A stretch of 64,000 bases of DNA from Flavobacteriales bacterium (GCA_020635455.1 JACJZT010000003.1:186001-250000); one strand, 5' to 3'; positions 16,590-26,429 are shown, counted from the stretch's first letter. Numbers and translations: made by a program. The notes: generated by a model from the letters alone, not told the origin.

Positions 16590-17201
16590 TCAACCTATGA
16601 TGGAATAAACTCTTTGCCTTAAATAAGGTATCACCTCCTTCTCAAACCATTGATTCCTCCTTATCCAGATATTGTTTCGAGGTGAAGGGTGCGGTAGTGG
16701 AAGGAACAATGGTCCATATTCGGTGAAGTTTCTGACGGTTTCCGTAAGATTTTCGCGGCAATTTTCTTTGAGATAATATTTCTGAGCATACCAGCCTATA
16801 CAGAGTATAAGTTCAAGTTCCCGCATCGTCTTCAAAAGAGTTTCATGCCATAATGGAGCACATTCAGGCCGGGGTGGCAGATCGCCTCCTTTTCCTTTTC
16901 CGGGATAACAGAAACCCATTGGCATTATGGCAAAAAAGGATGTGTCATAAAATTTGGATTCATCCACGTTTAACCAGGTTCTGAGTTTGATCCCACTTTG
17001 ATCGTTCCAGGGAATTCCACTCTTATGGACCTTTGTACCGGGAGCCTGACCGATCACTAGTATTTTGCTGTTAAACCCTGCCCTTACAACAGGGTTCGGA
17101 CCTAAAGGCAGATGTTCCCTGCAGACCTTACAACGTTTAATTTCCTCGAGTAAAGCTTTCATAAGCCCAATTGTTTTTCGTGTATGATGAATATCATTCA
17201 T
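16590..17201 (-). CDS. Uracil-DNA glycosylase family protein (family-4-like, iron-sulfur)
   Basis: 203 aa. Motif 1 is GQAPGTKVHKSGIPW at residues 51-65, the active-site loop of the COG1573 glycosylases. A late LPLPHPSPRN matches motif 2 with its His. Four cysteines are placed as in 4Fe-4S family-4 enzymes: C24-x2-C27 and C98-x15-C114. It likely removes uracil or related damaged bases from DNA. The start is ATG at 17201 (an in-frame TTG precedes it); ATG at 17162 would still keep the CxxC. It converges with the LuxE-like gene, one base apart at the stops. Confidence 0.85.
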   Translation of the reverse strand: MNDIHHTRKTIGLMKALLEEIKRCKVCREHLPLGPNPVVRAGFNSKILVIGQAPGTKVHKSGIPWNDQSGIKLRTWLNVDESKFYDTSFFAIMPMGFCYPGKGKGGDLPPRPECAPLWHETLLKTMRELELILCIGWYAQKYYLKENCRENLTETVRNFTEYGPLFLPLPHPSPRNNIWIRRNQWFEKEVIPYLRQRVYSIIG

Positions 17202-17230
17202 CAATTTTAAAGAATAAAATTACAATAACG

Positions 17231-17238
17231 TACCTTTG
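17231..17238 (+). promoter_or_regulatory. Candidate -7 element for trhO
   Basis: TACCTTTG fits TAnnTTTG and lies 22 bp before the ATG at 17261. Confidence 0.5.
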
Positions 17239-17260
17239 CAGCCCAAAATCTTAATGTAAC

Positions 17261-18280
17261 ATGAAATTGCATAATAAGGTTAATAAGAAAGAATTAAAAG
17301 ATCAGTTGCTCCGATCGGAGATAAAAAGAACCACCATTTCTTTTTACATATATCACCCTATAAGGCAACCTGCATTTTTCAGGGACCATCTTTATCTGCT
17401 TTTACAACCCATAGGTGTTTTGGGAAGGATCTATATTGCCTCCGAAGGCATAAATGCTCAGATAAGCGTACCTCAATCCGGTTTTCAAGATTTAAAAAAT
17501 GCCCTGGATGAAATCATTTTCCTTCAAAACATCCGACTAAATATTGCTGTTGAGGATGATGGTAAATCTTTTATCAAGTTGATCATCAAAGTAAGACCTA
17601 AAATTGTTGCCGATGGTATCAATGACCCTTCGTTTGAGTCGTGGAAGTATGGAAAACACTTAAGTGCCAGAGAATTCAACGAATTGACATCCAGGCCGGA
17701 AACCGTTTTGGTTGATATGCGAAATCACTATGAAAGTGAAGTCGGACATTTTGAAAAAGCCATTCTTCCGGATGTGGATACGTTCAGGGAAGAGTTAAAC
17801 CTCGTGGTTCAAAAACTGGCCGACAAAAAAGAAAATCCGGTTGTGATGTACTGCACCGGTGGGATACGATGTGAAAAGGCCTCAGCATGGTTAAAACACA
17901 ACGGATTCAAGGATGTTTATCAACTCGAAGGAGGGATCATTAAATACGCCAAAGACGTAAAGGAACAGGGCCTTAAAAATAAGTTCAAAGGAAAGAATTT
18001 TGTATTTGACGAGCGACTTGGTGAGCGAATTTCGGAAGAGGTCATTGCCAATTGTCACCAATGCGGAAAACCATTCGATACGCATACCAATTGTAAAAAT
18101 GTGGCTTGCAATCTTTTATTCATTCAATGTCCTGAATGCAGTGAAAAATATGATGGGTGCTGTTCTGTTACCTGCATGGAAACCACACTTTTGCCAGAAG
18201 ATCAACAAAAAGAACTGAGGAAAAATAAAGACAGTGGAATACGCATATTTTCCAAAGGTCGCTTTAAAATGCAGCCTTAG
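17261..18280 (+). CDS. trhO: tRNA uridine-34 5-hydroxylase (rhodanese-like)
   Basis: 339 aa. It has the YceA/TrhO architecture: an N-terminal acylphosphatase-like domain (residues about 22-120, with GRIYIASEGINAQ), then a rhodanese domain with the active-site loop YCTGGIRCEK (C198 catalytic, C204 second Cys). The C-terminal domain is rich in cysteines (CHQCGKP, CKNVACN, CPECSEKYDGCCSVTC), suggesting zinc. TrhO hydroxylates U34 of certain tRNAs in an oxygen-dependent reaction, the first step to mo5U/cmo5U wobble bases. It appears to be a single-gene unit converging on the CBS-protein gene. Confidence 0.93.
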   Translation: MKLHNKVNKKELKDQLLRSEIKRTTISFYIYHPIRQPAFFRDHLYLLLQPIGVLGRIYIASEGINAQISVPQSGFQDLKNALDEIIFLQNIRLNIAVEDDGKSFIKLIIKVRPKIVADGINDPSFESWKYGKHLSAREFNELTSRPETVLVDMRNHYESEVGHFEKAILPDVDTFREELNLVVQKLADKKENPVVMYCTGGIRCEKASAWLKHNGFKDVYQLEGGIIKYAKDVKEQGLKNKFKGKNFVFDERLGERISEEVIANCHQCGKPFDTHTNCKNVACNLLFIQCPECSEKYDGCCSVTCMETTLLPEDQQKELRKNKDSGIRIFSKGRFKMQP

Positions 18281-18315
18281 TGAAATTGCCTGTTCAGTAA
18301 GGAGTTTTGTAAAAA

Positions 18316-19572
18316 TTATTCCGTTTCACCCAAAACGACCAGTCGAACCAATACGATCCTGGCTTCGTCAAATTTTAGGATCTTAACGTTAAAACGTTCA
18401 ATGTTAAAGGTTTCGCCAACCTCCGGAATGCTGCCATGTGAAGCGATGATATAACCTGCCAGGGTTTCGTAATCTCCTTCCGGTATCTGAAATCCATATT
18501 TCTCATTCAGGTAATCAACCTCAAGAGAAGCTGAAAATTCGTATTCGTTCTCCGAGATCTTTGTTTCCACTATGTCGTCGTCCACATCGTGCTCGTCGTC
18601 AATTTCACCCAGGATCTCCTCCATAATATCTTCCACAGTAATGATGCCAGCCGTACCCCCAAATTCATCTACAACCAATGCTATACTTTTGCGTTTCTTT
18701 ACAAACTCATTGAGCATTTGTTGTGCCGTTTTGCTCTCATTGGTAATGATGATGGGCATCAGAATGGATTTAATGCTTTTGGGATTTTTAAACATATCCA
18801 CCTGATGCACATACCCGATGATGTTATCAATATTGTTTTGATAAACAAGAATTTTAGAATGGTTGGAAGTTTTAAAAAGTTCCAGAAGGTTTTCCACCGT
18901 ATCGTTTAGGTCGATGGCCACCAATTCTGTACGAGGAACGATAAAATCACGCACGCGAACATTACTGAAATCCAGTGCGTTCTTTAAAATTTCGGCATCC
19001 ACTTCGCTTTTTTTATTGTCTTGAAGATTCTCTGCAATAAAATTACCAAGGTCAACCTTTGTAAATGCCGGAGCCGTTTCTATGAATTTCTGCGAAGTAA
19101 GCACACGCAATACTGTTTTGGATATCCAAATCACCATATTTACAACAGGCCATAAAATATAATAGGCAACCTGAAAAGGGTAGATCAATACGGATAGAAT
19201 TAAATTTGGATTCAGACTAAAAATAACTTTTGGTAAAAAATCGGCAGAAAACAATACAATTCCGGTTGAAATTATGGTGCTTATAAACAGGATAGCTCCC
19301 CCGGAAAGATTAAAATTAGAAAGTATGTCGTTTAATTCTTTTCCGATAAAGATACCAAATATTACCAGCATGATATTATAAGCTACGAGAATGGTACTTA
19401 TAAAACGTGAGGGGGAACGGTAGTAATTGGAAAGAATGTTTGCCCATCGATGCCCTTGCTTGCTTTTCAATTCTATACGCAATTTGTTGGCAGACAAAAA
19501 AGCGATCTCCAAACCTGAAAAGAATGCTGCCAGGCCTAAAGATACAAGGATTAAAAAAATAGGGCTATCCAT
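18316..19572 (-). CDS. CNNM/CBS/CorC-HlyC domain membrane protein (hemolysin family, GldE-like)
   Basis: 418 aa from the ATG at 19572, directly before the DSPIFLILVSLGLAAFFSGLE transmembrane segment; upstream codons in frame look non-coding. Domains: CNNM/DUF21 with about four membrane helices (1-170), two CBS motifs (about 195-315, with RDFIVPRTELVAIDL), the VVDEFGGTAGIITVEDIMEEILGEI hinge, and a C-terminal CorC_HlyC transporter-associated domain. Family members take part in Mg/Co ion transport. In gliding Bacteroidota the relative GldE supports motility and T9SS function, but no gld neighbours are present, so I leave the symbol open. Confidence 0.88.
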   Translation of the reverse strand: MDSPIFLILVSLGLAAFFSGLEIAFLSANKLRIELKSKQGHRWANILSNYYRSPSRFISTILVAYNIMLVIFGIFIGKELNDILSNFNLSGGAILFISTIISTGIVLFSADFLPKVIFSLNPNLILSVLIYPFQVAYYILWPVVNMVIWISKTVLRVLTSQKFIETAPAFTKVDLGNFIAENLQDNKKSEVDAEILKNALDFSNVRVRDFIVPRTELVAIDLNDTVENLLELFKTSNHSKILVYQNNIDNIIGYVHQVDMFKNPKSIKSILMPIIITNESKTAQQMLNEFVKKRKSIALVVDEFGGTAGIITVEDIMEEILGEIDDEHDVDDDIVETKISENEYEFSASLEVDYLNEKYGFQIPEGDYETLAGYIIASHGSIPEVGETFNIERFNVKILKFDEARIVLVRLVVLGETE

Positions 19573-19678
19573 ACAATGATGCAAATATATCGAATTCAAA
19601 TGGCCTGCTGAATATTTTAAATTTTCAACACTTGACAATCTGCCTTTTATGCTTTTGGTTTGTTGTACATTACCAATT

Positions 19679-21232
19679 ATGTCAAATAAGGAAAAATTTG
19701 TTGAGGAAATAAACAAGTCTTATTCGTTCAAAGGCAACTCGATCATTTTGGGTGCTGCAGTTCTGGATAAAACACCGCTTGAAAATTGTCAGGTAAAAGC
19801 TCCCTTAAAAACATTCAACAGGCACGGACTGGTTGCAGGAGCAACCGGAACCGGTAAAACCAAAACCCTTCAGGTTCTGGCAGAACGATTATCCTTAAAC
19901 GGGGTTCCAACACTTGTTATGGATATAAAAGGAGATCTTTCGGGAATTACCCAACCCGGCAATCCACACCCTAAAATTGATGAAAGGGTGAAATACATCG
20001 GAGAGGCTTGGGTGCCCAAAGGTTCGCCGGCAGAATTTCTTTCTCTCTCCAATGAACCCGGAGTAAGACTCAGAGCAACGATCAGTGAATTCGGCCCTGT
20101 CTTGCTTAGTAAAATGCTCGAACTGAACGACACGCAATCCGGAGTGGTTTCTCTGGTATTCAAATATGCCGATGACCATCAGTTGCCCTTACTTGATATT
20201 GCCGATTTCAGAAAAACACTTCAATATCTCAGCAATGAAGGTAAAGAGGAAATTGAAAAAGAATATGGATTGATCAGTACCTCTTCGGTTGGAGCAATAC
20301 TAAGAAACCTCATTGCACTTGAAGAACAAGGTGCAGACTTATTTTTCGGTGAACCATCCTTTGACGTTGATGACCTGATGAGGTTAGACAAGAACGGCTG
20401 TGGTTATGTAAACATTCTTGGCCTGAAAGACATACAAGGCAAACCTAGGTTGTTCAGTACTTTTATGCTGAGTTTGCTGACCGAAATATATGAAACCATG
20501 CCTGAACAAGGGGATGCCGAACAACCTGAACTTGTTATTTTCATTGATGAAGCGCATTTGATCTTCAACGAAGCCTCGAGAGCTCTCTTAAGTCAGATAG
20601 AAACGATTGTAAAACTGATACGGAGCAAAGGGGTTGGTTTGTTTTTTATTACCCAGAACCCGGACGACATTCCTGAATCCGTTCTTTCACAATTGGGTAT
20701 GAAAATTCAGCATGCCCTGAGAGCCTTTACCGCAAAAGACAGAAAATCCATTAAAACCGCTGCTGAAAATTATCCGATCTCCGAACATTACAAAACCGAA
20801 GACCTTATTACCGAACTGGGTATAGGAGAGGCGCTGATAACCGTATTGAACGAAAAAGGTATACCAACAAGTCTGGTACACTGTTTACTTTGTCCTCCAA
20901 AATCCAGGATGGATATTATCAGTGAAGCCGAACAGGCAGAAATTATTTCAAGGTCCTCCATCGTTAAAAAATACAATACTTCCATAGACCGGGAATCGGC
21001 TTATGAACTTTTGAACGAAAAGCTAAAAGAACTGGAAACCGATCGAGAGAAACAAAAAGAAAAGGAAGAAAAGAACACACCTTCGAACCGCAAAGAAAAA
21101 ACGATAATTGAAAAAGTAGCCCAAAGCAGCGTTACAAGAACCGTAGTAAGAGAAGTTACCAGAGGTTTGCTGGGTATGCTCGGTATCGGTGGAAGCAGCA
21201 GGAGAACTACCCGAAAAAAAGGCTGGTTCTAA
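19679..21232 (+). CDS. HerA-like ATPase of the DUF853 (YjgR) family
   Basis: 517 aa from ATG 19679 (MSNKEKF). Walker A is GATGTGKT at residues 54-61 and Walker B is LVIFIDEAHLI near residue 285. VMDIKGDLSGI and FFITQNPDDIPESVLSQLG are the other conserved DUF853 blocks. The C-terminus is a charged helix (KLKELETDREKQKEKEEK) and a Gly/Arg/basic tail. These are FtsK/HerA-fold ATPases, probably hexameric and DNA-acting; the exact role is not established. It appears to be alone: a divergent membrane-protein gene lies upstream and a 120-bp gap follows. Confidence 0.9.
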   Translation: MSNKEKFVEEINKSYSFKGNSIILGAAVLDKTPLENCQVKAPLKTFNRHGLVAGATGTGKTKTLQVLAERLSLNGVPTLVMDIKGDLSGITQPGNPHPKIDERVKYIGEAWVPKGSPAEFLSLSNEPGVRLRATISEFGPVLLSKMLELNDTQSGVVSLVFKYADDHQLPLLDIADFRKTLQYLSNEGKEEIEKEYGLISTSSVGAILRNLIALEEQGADLFFGEPSFDVDDLMRLDKNGCGYVNILGLKDIQGKPRLFSTFMLSLLTEIYETMPEQGDAEQPELVIFIDEAHLIFNEASRALLSQIETIVKLIRSKGVGLFFITQNPDDIPESVLSQLGMKIQHALRAFTAKDRKSIKTAAENYPISEHYKTEDLITELGIGEALITVLNEKGIPTSLVHCLLCPPKSRMDIISEAEQAEIISRSSIVKKYNTSIDRESAYELLNEKLKELETDREKQKEKEEKNTPSNRKEKTIIEKVAQSSVTRTVVREVTRGLLGMLGIGGSSRRTTRKKGWF

Positions 21233-21352
21233 GAATATCACAGTGTAAATTTAATGTGAATTGCAGTTTAACAAATGGTTGAATTTGGGGCCAAAACCTA
21301 TCACTTATGGGTTATCAGACCTTTTTTTGTACATTCGCATAAATTTTAAACT

Positions 21353-21760
21353 ATGTCATACGCAATAAAACAAATTGAAGGAATTGGCCCCGTAATGGGT
21401 GAAAAACTTGAAAAAGCCGGAATCAGTAAAGTTGAGCAACTTTTGGAAAAAGGAGCTGACAAAAAAGGCAGGGCTGCACTTGCCGGCGAAACCGGAATTG
21501 ATGAATCAAAGATCTTAAGATGGGTAAACATGGCCGACTTATTCAGAATTAAAGGGGTTGCAGAAGAAAACTCTGACCTTCTTGAGGCAGCCGGTGTTGA
21601 TACCGTAAAAGAGCTAAGAAACCGAAATGCAGCAAACCTGCACGCTAAAATGAGCGAAGTGAATGCCGAGAAAAATCTTGTCAGATCCCTTCCTTCATTG
21701 AGCGCAGTAGAAGGATGGATAGAGTTTGCAAAAACTCTCGAACCAATGGTTACGTATTAA
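21353..21760 (+). CDS. DUF4332 domain protein with helix-hairpin-helix repeats
   Basis: 135 aa. The N-terminus IKQIEGIGPVMGEKLEKAGISKVEQLL is a helix-hairpin-helix of the DUF4332 type. A second helical unit follows with MADLFRIKGVAEENSDLLEAAGVDTVKELRNR. Such proteins probably bind DNA without base specificity through the GIGP hairpin; the biological role is unknown. It sits alone between the HerA-like gene and anmK and ends at a strong terminator 23 bp downstream. Confidence 0.88.
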   Translation: MSYAIKQIEGIGPVMGEKLEKAGISKVEQLLEKGADKKGRAALAGETGIDESKILRWVNMADLFRIKGVAEENSDLLEAAGVDTVKELRNRNAANLHAKMSEVNAEKNLVRSLPSLSAVEGWIEFAKTLEPMVTY

Positions 21761-21782
21761 ACCAAAAAAATAATCGTTAATG

Positions 21783-21815
21783 ATCCTGCTTATTTCTTAA
21801 GCAGGATTTTTTTTT
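21783..21815 (+). terminator. Rho-independent terminator after the DUF4332 gene
   Basis: ATCCTGCTTA and TAAGCAGGAT are perfect 10-bp arms around TTTCT, followed by a run of eight further T residues. Confidence 0.93.
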
Positions 21816-21893
21816 CAGAATTTTCTAAACCCTGTTTTCCAATTAGTTTCGCTCCTTAAACACATTTGGATATTCGTTATGCTTTGAAAGCAT

Positions 21894-21901
21894 TATTTTT
21901 G
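21894..21901 (+). promoter_or_regulatory. Candidate promoter of anmK-gdh
   Basis: TATTTTTG fits the -7 TAnnTTTG element. TTTG at 21865-21868 is a plausible though slightly distant -33 element. The anmK ATG is 36 bp downstream. Confidence 0.5.
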
Positions 21902-21936
21902 CTTCGACCAACTTTATAGAAATTTCAGAATTATTT

Positions 21937-23025
21937 ATGACAAAATATAACATAATTGGTGTAATGTCCGGAACATCGATGGATGGTGTGGATCTGGCTC
22001 ATTGTACACTTGAGGAGAATGAAAAGGGATGGACCTATACAATTAATGCTTCAAAAACGTATGAATATGACGAAAAATGGAGATTAAGACTTTCAAAACT
22101 CAGAGTCCAGTCGGCTTTGAATTTTGTAAGAACGGACCGTTATTATGGAGAATACCTCGGCTTGCTTATTAATGATTTTATTAAATCCAATGGTTTACAA
22201 GTCGACCTGATCTCATCTCATGGACATACCATATTTCATCAGCCAGAATCAAATTTAACCACCCAAATCGGCTGCGGTCATTCGATTACGGCTCACACCG
22301 GTCTTCCATGTGTTACGGATTTCCGACTTGCCGATGTGATCCTCGGAGGCCAGGGCGCCCCTTTGGTGGGCATTGGGGATCAATTACTTTTCGGAGAATA
22401 CGATATGTGTGTTAACATTGGAGGGTTTGCGAATATTTCGGCAATGGTCAATGGAAAAAGAGTAGCCTACGATGTTTGTCCTGCCAACATTATCCTGAAT
22501 CGAATTGCACGCGAATTTGACCAGGAATATGATGTTGATGGTAAAATTGCAGAACAGGGAAGTGTAGATTACGATTTACTGGGAGATCTGAACGATATTG
22601 AATTCTACCAACAACCCTATCCAAAGTCGCTTGGCAGGGAGTGGATCAACCAGCATTTCTGGAGTTTAGTACGTGAAAGCAGAATAGAGAAACAGGACAA
22701 AATGAAAACTCTTGTCGATCATATTGCCGGTCAGATCGGTGGAAACATTGAATCACTTTCAGACGACAAATCCGACGACAAGAAAATACTTGTAACCGGG
22801 GGCGGCGCATTGAATAAGGTTCTGATCGACCATTTGAGATCGGCAACGGATGCAGAGATCGTGGTACCGGACACACAGCTGGTCAATTATAAGGAAGCTT
22901 TGGTTTTTGCATTAATGGGCATTCTAAGGGTAAAGAACAGGGTCAATGTTCTTTCTTCAATGACAGGTGCACGCGAAGACTCAGTTAGTGGTTCCTTATT
23001 TGGTGATTTTTCAAAATTAATTTAG
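21937..23025 (+). CDS. anmK: Anhydro-N-acetylmuramic acid kinase
   Basis: 362 aa. IGVMSGTSMDGVDLAHC at residues 7-23 is the family signature binding ATP phosphates. VDLISSHGHTIFHQP, CVTDFRLADVILGGQGAPLVGIGD (around 130) and VNIGGFANIS are further hallmarks. The enzyme phosphorylates and opens 1,6-anhydro-MurNAc to MurNAc-6-phosphate in cell-wall recycling. murQ is not adjacent. The next gene, a glutamate-type dehydrogenase, starts 19 bp downstream, so both likely share a transcript. Confidence 0.95.
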   Translation: MTKYNIIGVMSGTSMDGVDLAHCTLEENEKGWTYTINASKTYEYDEKWRLRLSKLRVQSALNFVRTDRYYGEYLGLLINDFIKSNGLQVDLISSHGHTIFHQPESNLTTQIGCGHSITAHTGLPCVTDFRLADVILGGQGAPLVGIGDQLLFGEYDMCVNIGGFANISAMVNGKRVAYDVCPANIILNRIAREFDQEYDVDGKIAEQGSVDYDLLGDLNDIEFYQQPYPKSLGREWINQHFWSLVRESRIEKQDKMKTLVDHIAGQIGGNIESLSDDKSDDKKILVTGGGALNKVLIDHLRSATDAEIVVPDTQLVNYKEALVFALMGILRVKNRVNVLSSMTGAREDSVSGSLFGDFSKLI

Positions 23026-23044
23026 TACTTAAGACGAATAGAAT

Positions 23045-24280
23045 ATGAATACGGAAGAATTGCTTCACAAGTTTGAAAATAAAACTCCAGAGATCGTTTT
23101 TGAATGGAAGGATCCTGAAACGGATGCAGAAGGCTGGATCGTGATCAACTCATTGAGAAATGGTTCTGCCGGTGGTGGAACCAGAATGCGAAAAGGTCTT
23201 AATAAAAGAGAGGTTGAATCCCTTGCCAAAACCATGGAAATAAAATTCACCGTGGCAGGCCCACCCATTGGCGGAGCAAAATCGGGAATCAATTTTGACC
23301 CTAAAGATCCCCGCAAAAAGGAAGTACTAAAACGTTGGTTCAAAGCAGCATATCCGCTCTTAAAGCATTATTACGGGACCGGCGGCGATCTGAATGTAGA
23401 TGAAATTCATGAAGTAATTCCAATAACAGCCGAAAACGGATTGCTTCACCCTCAGGAAGGTACTGTTAACGGGCATTTAAAAGACTATACTCCCGAAGAG
23501 AGATTGCAATCGATTACCCGATTGCAGGATGGCGTAAGTCTTAAAATTACCGATTCCCGCTTTTCTCCGGATGTTAACAGAGGCTACAACATTTCTGACA
23601 TGATCACCGGATGGGGAGTAGCCGAAGCCGTTCGCCATTATTACGAGATCTGGGGAGGTTCAATGCTTAATAAACTCGTTATTGTTCAGGGTTGGGGAAA
23701 TGTGGCAGCTGCAGCAGCCTGGTATCTGAGCAAAGGGGGAGCTTTAATTGCCGGTATAATCGACAAACACGGTGGAGTTATCGAACCCAAGGGAATGACC
23801 TTCGAACAAGTGAATGAACTCTATCTTACCAAAGATGGAAATTCACTACATACAGATAAATTAATGCCTTTTGAAGAGGTAAATGAACAAATCTGGAAAC
23901 TCGGAGCCGAGATCTTCATACCCGGAGCATCATCCCGACTGGTAACCGAAAGTCAGGTATTGCAAATGATGGAAGGTGGTATGGAAGTTATCAGTTGTGG
24001 AGCAAATGTACCCTTTGCAGATGAAGAGATCTTCATGGGTGCAATAAGCAGGCTGGCAGACAGCAACATGTCCGTTATTCCTGATTTTATTGCAAATTGC
24101 GGCATGGCCAGGGTCTTTGCTTATTTGATGAAAAAGGAAAGTCAGGTTAATGATGTAAGGATCCTTAAGGATGTTTCGGCAATAATTCGGTCGGCCATGA
24201 TGCGGGTGCATCAATTTAACCCAAAGCCAACGGGCATTTCAAAAAAAGCTCTGGAATTAAGTTTGACAGACCTGGTTTGA
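23045..24280 (+). CDS. Glu/Leu/Phe/Val dehydrogenase family protein
   Basis: 411 aa. The substrate-binding block is KFTVAGPPIGGAKSGI with the conserved Lys, then GTGGDLNVDE. The C-terminal Rossmann part carries VIVQGWGNVAAAAAWYL (the GxGxx[A/G]-like loop) and VISCGANVPFADEEIF. It catalyses NAD(P)-linked oxidative deamination of glutamate or a branched-chain/aromatic amino acid, and 2-oxoglutarate amination in reverse. The subtype cannot be fixed by eye. Co-transcription with anmK gives no obvious pathway link. It converges on the response-regulator gene, 8 bp away. Confidence 0.9.
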   Translation: MNTEELLHKFENKTPEIVFEWKDPETDAEGWIVINSLRNGSAGGGTRMRKGLNKREVESLAKTMEIKFTVAGPPIGGAKSGINFDPKDPRKKEVLKRWFKAAYPLLKHYYGTGGDLNVDEIHEVIPITAENGLLHPQEGTVNGHLKDYTPEERLQSITRLQDGVSLKITDSRFSPDVNRGYNISDMITGWGVAEAVRHYYEIWGGSMLNKLVIVQGWGNVAAAAAWYLSKGGALIAGIIDKHGGVIEPKGMTFEQVNELYLTKDGNSLHTDKLMPFEEVNEQIWKLGAEIFIPGASSRLVTESQVLQMMEGGMEVISCGANVPFADEEIFMGAISRLADSNMSVIPDFIANCGMARVFAYLMKKESQVNDVRILKDVSAIIRSAMMRVHQFNPKPTGISKKALELSLTDLV

Positions 24281-24288
24281 TCCGTTAA

Positions 24289-24963
24289 CTAAACATTCAG
24301 TTTATAACCAACACCCTTGATGGTGCTGATTCTCGCATCACCAATTTTTTCCCTTATTTTACGTATGTGTACATCTATGGTCCTGTCACCAACAAAAACT
24401 TCATCGCCCCATACTTCAGAAAGAATAACATCCCGGGTAAAAACATTTCCCGGCTTACCCGCCAATAAATAAAGCAACTCGAATTCTTTCTTGGGCAGTA
24501 CAATTAATTTATTTCCCTGTTCAACTGTGTATTTCGACCGGTCGATCTTAAGGTCACCAACCGATAGTTGCATGTCCTTTTCTTCCACATTTTTTCCTCT
24601 GCCCAGAATTGCCTTAATTCTACTGAGCAATACTCTCGGTTTAATGGGTTTATGTATGTAATCGTCAGCGCCGGCTTCAAATCCTGCGAGTTCTGAAAAT
24701 TCCTCTGCTCTTGCAGTCAGGAAAACAATAAAAATATGGTTTGTTTTGGGATTCTCCTTGATCTGCCTGCAAGTCTCAATTCCATCGAGTACCGGCATCA
24801 TAACGTCCATTAAGATCAAATCGGGTTTAAATTCAGTCGATCTTTTGATGGCATCCAAACCATTAGAGGCCTGATCTACCGTGTATCCTTCCTTTTCAAG
24901 TGTATATCGAATAAATTCAATGATATCCGGTTCATCGTCTACTATGAGAATCTTTATAGACAT
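24289..24963 (-). CDS. OmpR/PhoB-family response regulator
   Basis: 224 aa. The receiver domain has D9-D10 and the phospho-acceptor D53 in LILMDVMMPVLDG, the T/S switch in IVFLTAR and Lys in IHKPIKPRVLL. The C-terminal winged helix includes FTRDVILSEVWGDEVFVGDRTIDVHIRKIREKIGD and ends GVGYKLNV. It should bind DNA as a phosphorylated dimer. No histidine kinase is adjacent, so its partner is elsewhere. The pattern is close to PhoP/PhoB/RprY regulators, but the target genes are unknown. Confidence 0.95.
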   Translation of the reverse strand: MSIKILIVDDEPDIIEFIRYTLEKEGYTVDQASNGLDAIKRSTEFKPDLILMDVMMPVLDGIETCRQIKENPKTNHIFIVFLTARAEEFSELAGFEAGADDYIHKPIKPRVLLSRIKAILGRGKNVEEKDMQLSVGDLKIDRSKYTVEQGNKLIVLPKKEFELLYLLAGKPGNVFTRDVILSEVWGDEVFVGDRTIDVHIRKIREKIGDARISTIKGVGYKLNV

Positions 24964-25005
24964 GTCTGTAAACTATTTAAACATAGGCTTTAATGCCGTG
25001 TTTGA

Positions 25006-26253
25006 TTACAAAATTTCGGAAAGCTTTTGCTCTAGTTGCTGTCCTCTCAAACCTTTCGCAATAATTCTACCATTTTTATCCAACAGAACCGTAAAAGGTA
25101 TGGAAGAAACCTGATATAACTGAGCTGCAGCGCTTTGCCATCCTTTAAGATCCGATACATGTTTCCAGGTAAGACCATCCATGGCTATGGCAGCTTTCCA
25201 TTTATCCGCATTGTTATCCAGAGAAACACCAAGAATCTCAAATCCTTTGTCTTTGTATTGATTGTATACCCTTACAACATTGGGATTTTCTTTTCTGCAG
25301 GGTCCACACCAGGATGCCCAAAAATCGATAAGCACTACCTTTCCCCGCAAGGAAGAAAGCTTAACTTCCTTTCCTTCAAGATTGTTCAGAACAATGTCCG
25401 GAGCCTGCCCGCCAATTTCAAGTGGTGCGACAGAATCGATCACCTTCTTCAGGTCAATGGTATATTTTGAAGTGGGCATGGTTTCCATCATTTTTTCATA
25501 AGCCTGCTGCATAAGGCTCATTGAAGGTTCCTGAAAAAGGAAAGTTACGGCATAATAAGAAGCTGGGCTTCCTTTTCGATTTTTTATAAAATTGGTAATG
25601 TCATTACTTCTGGCTTTTTCCATACCCTGAAATTTGGTCGTTACCGCTATTCTCAAACTATCCGTAACCATGGTTGGGTCAATTTTAGAAATTTCGCGGT
25701 TGAAATCCTGAAGGTTTTTATCGTGATTGATGTATGTGGTGTAAAGCTCATGCATAAGTTCATTGTTTTTATCTCCCTTTACATCGTAGGTGATCCACCC
25801 ATCGTATTTAATGGCTAAAGCCACTTTAGAACCTTTACTTATGATCACCGGCATACCGGGAGGGTTTCCTGAGTTAAAGGTTATGAAACACAAGGTTGGT
25901 TCGGAAAATTTATCGGTGCTCATTACAAATGCACCTTTTTCATCAACTTTTACGCTATCAATAAAATCGAGTTTACTTCTGGTTAATTCATGAAAATAAA
26001 CCGAACGAACAGGCCCTCCTTCAATGGCACCTTTTACAATGGATTTCGGATTTTTAGATTCCTCATCGCTAAACTCGGGTATGGAAACGGCAGGACCTGT
26101 CAATATCGAATTAAAGTCACTACTTAAAGCGGCACTTACTATGGATTCACTTTTGACATCTGTGTTATTGGCCTCATCATCAACACCTTTGCTCGCACAC
26201 GACAGTACCAGAACGTTTAATAATACAAATACCAGAACTAGTGGGTTTTTCAT
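25006..26253 (-). CDS. TlpA-like thioredoxin-fold lipoprotein with N-terminal DUF4369-type domain
   Basis: 415 aa from the ATG at 26253. VFVLLNVLVLSC-ASKG is a lipoprotein signal peptide and lipobox. Residues about 70-170 resemble the DUF4369 beta-sandwich found before Bacteroidota thioredoxins (IVKGAIEGGPVRSVYFHEL). A helical linker follows, then an AhpC-TSA/TlpA fold with the active site FWASWCGPCRKENP (CxxC). The cis-Pro loop is seen as SSIPFTVLLDKNGRI. It would act as a membrane-tethered thiol-disulfide reductase in the periplasm, for example in cytochrome maturation or extracytoplasmic protein repair. Substrate unknown. It is 42 bp upstream of the response regulator and may be in its operon. 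Confidence 0.9.
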   Translation of the reverse strand: MKNPLVLVFVLLNVLVLSCASKGVDDEANNTDVKSESIVSAALSSDFNSILTGPAVSIPEFSDEESKNPKSIVKGAIEGGPVRSVYFHELTRSKLDFIDSVKVDEKGAFVMSTDKFSEPTLCFITFNSGNPPGMPVIISKGSKVALAIKYDGWITYDVKGDKNNELMHELYTTYINHDKNLQDFNREISKIDPTMVTDSLRIAVTTKFQGMEKARSNDITNFIKNRKGSPASYYAVTFLFQEPSMSLMQQAYEKMMETMPTSKYTIDLKKVIDSVAPLEIGGQAPDIVLNNLEGKEVKLSSLRGKVVLIDFWASWCGPCRKENPNVVRVYNQYKDKGFEILGVSLDNNADKWKAAIAMDGLTWKHVSDLKGWQSAAAQLYQVSSIPFTVLLDKNGRIIAKGLRGQQLEQKLSEIL

Positions 26254-26429
26254 ACTGCAAACCACGTTTAAAATCCTAAATATTACAAGCCTTTTCATCT
26301 AATTTTAAGGCTGATTCCCATTTGTTTACAATGTTCTGAACCATTAATATAACAGACTTTTGTACGTTAAATTTTTAAGTCAGGTTCTGTTCTGTATGTC
26401 AAAAACCTTACTTTTTTGCGAACTCTTCA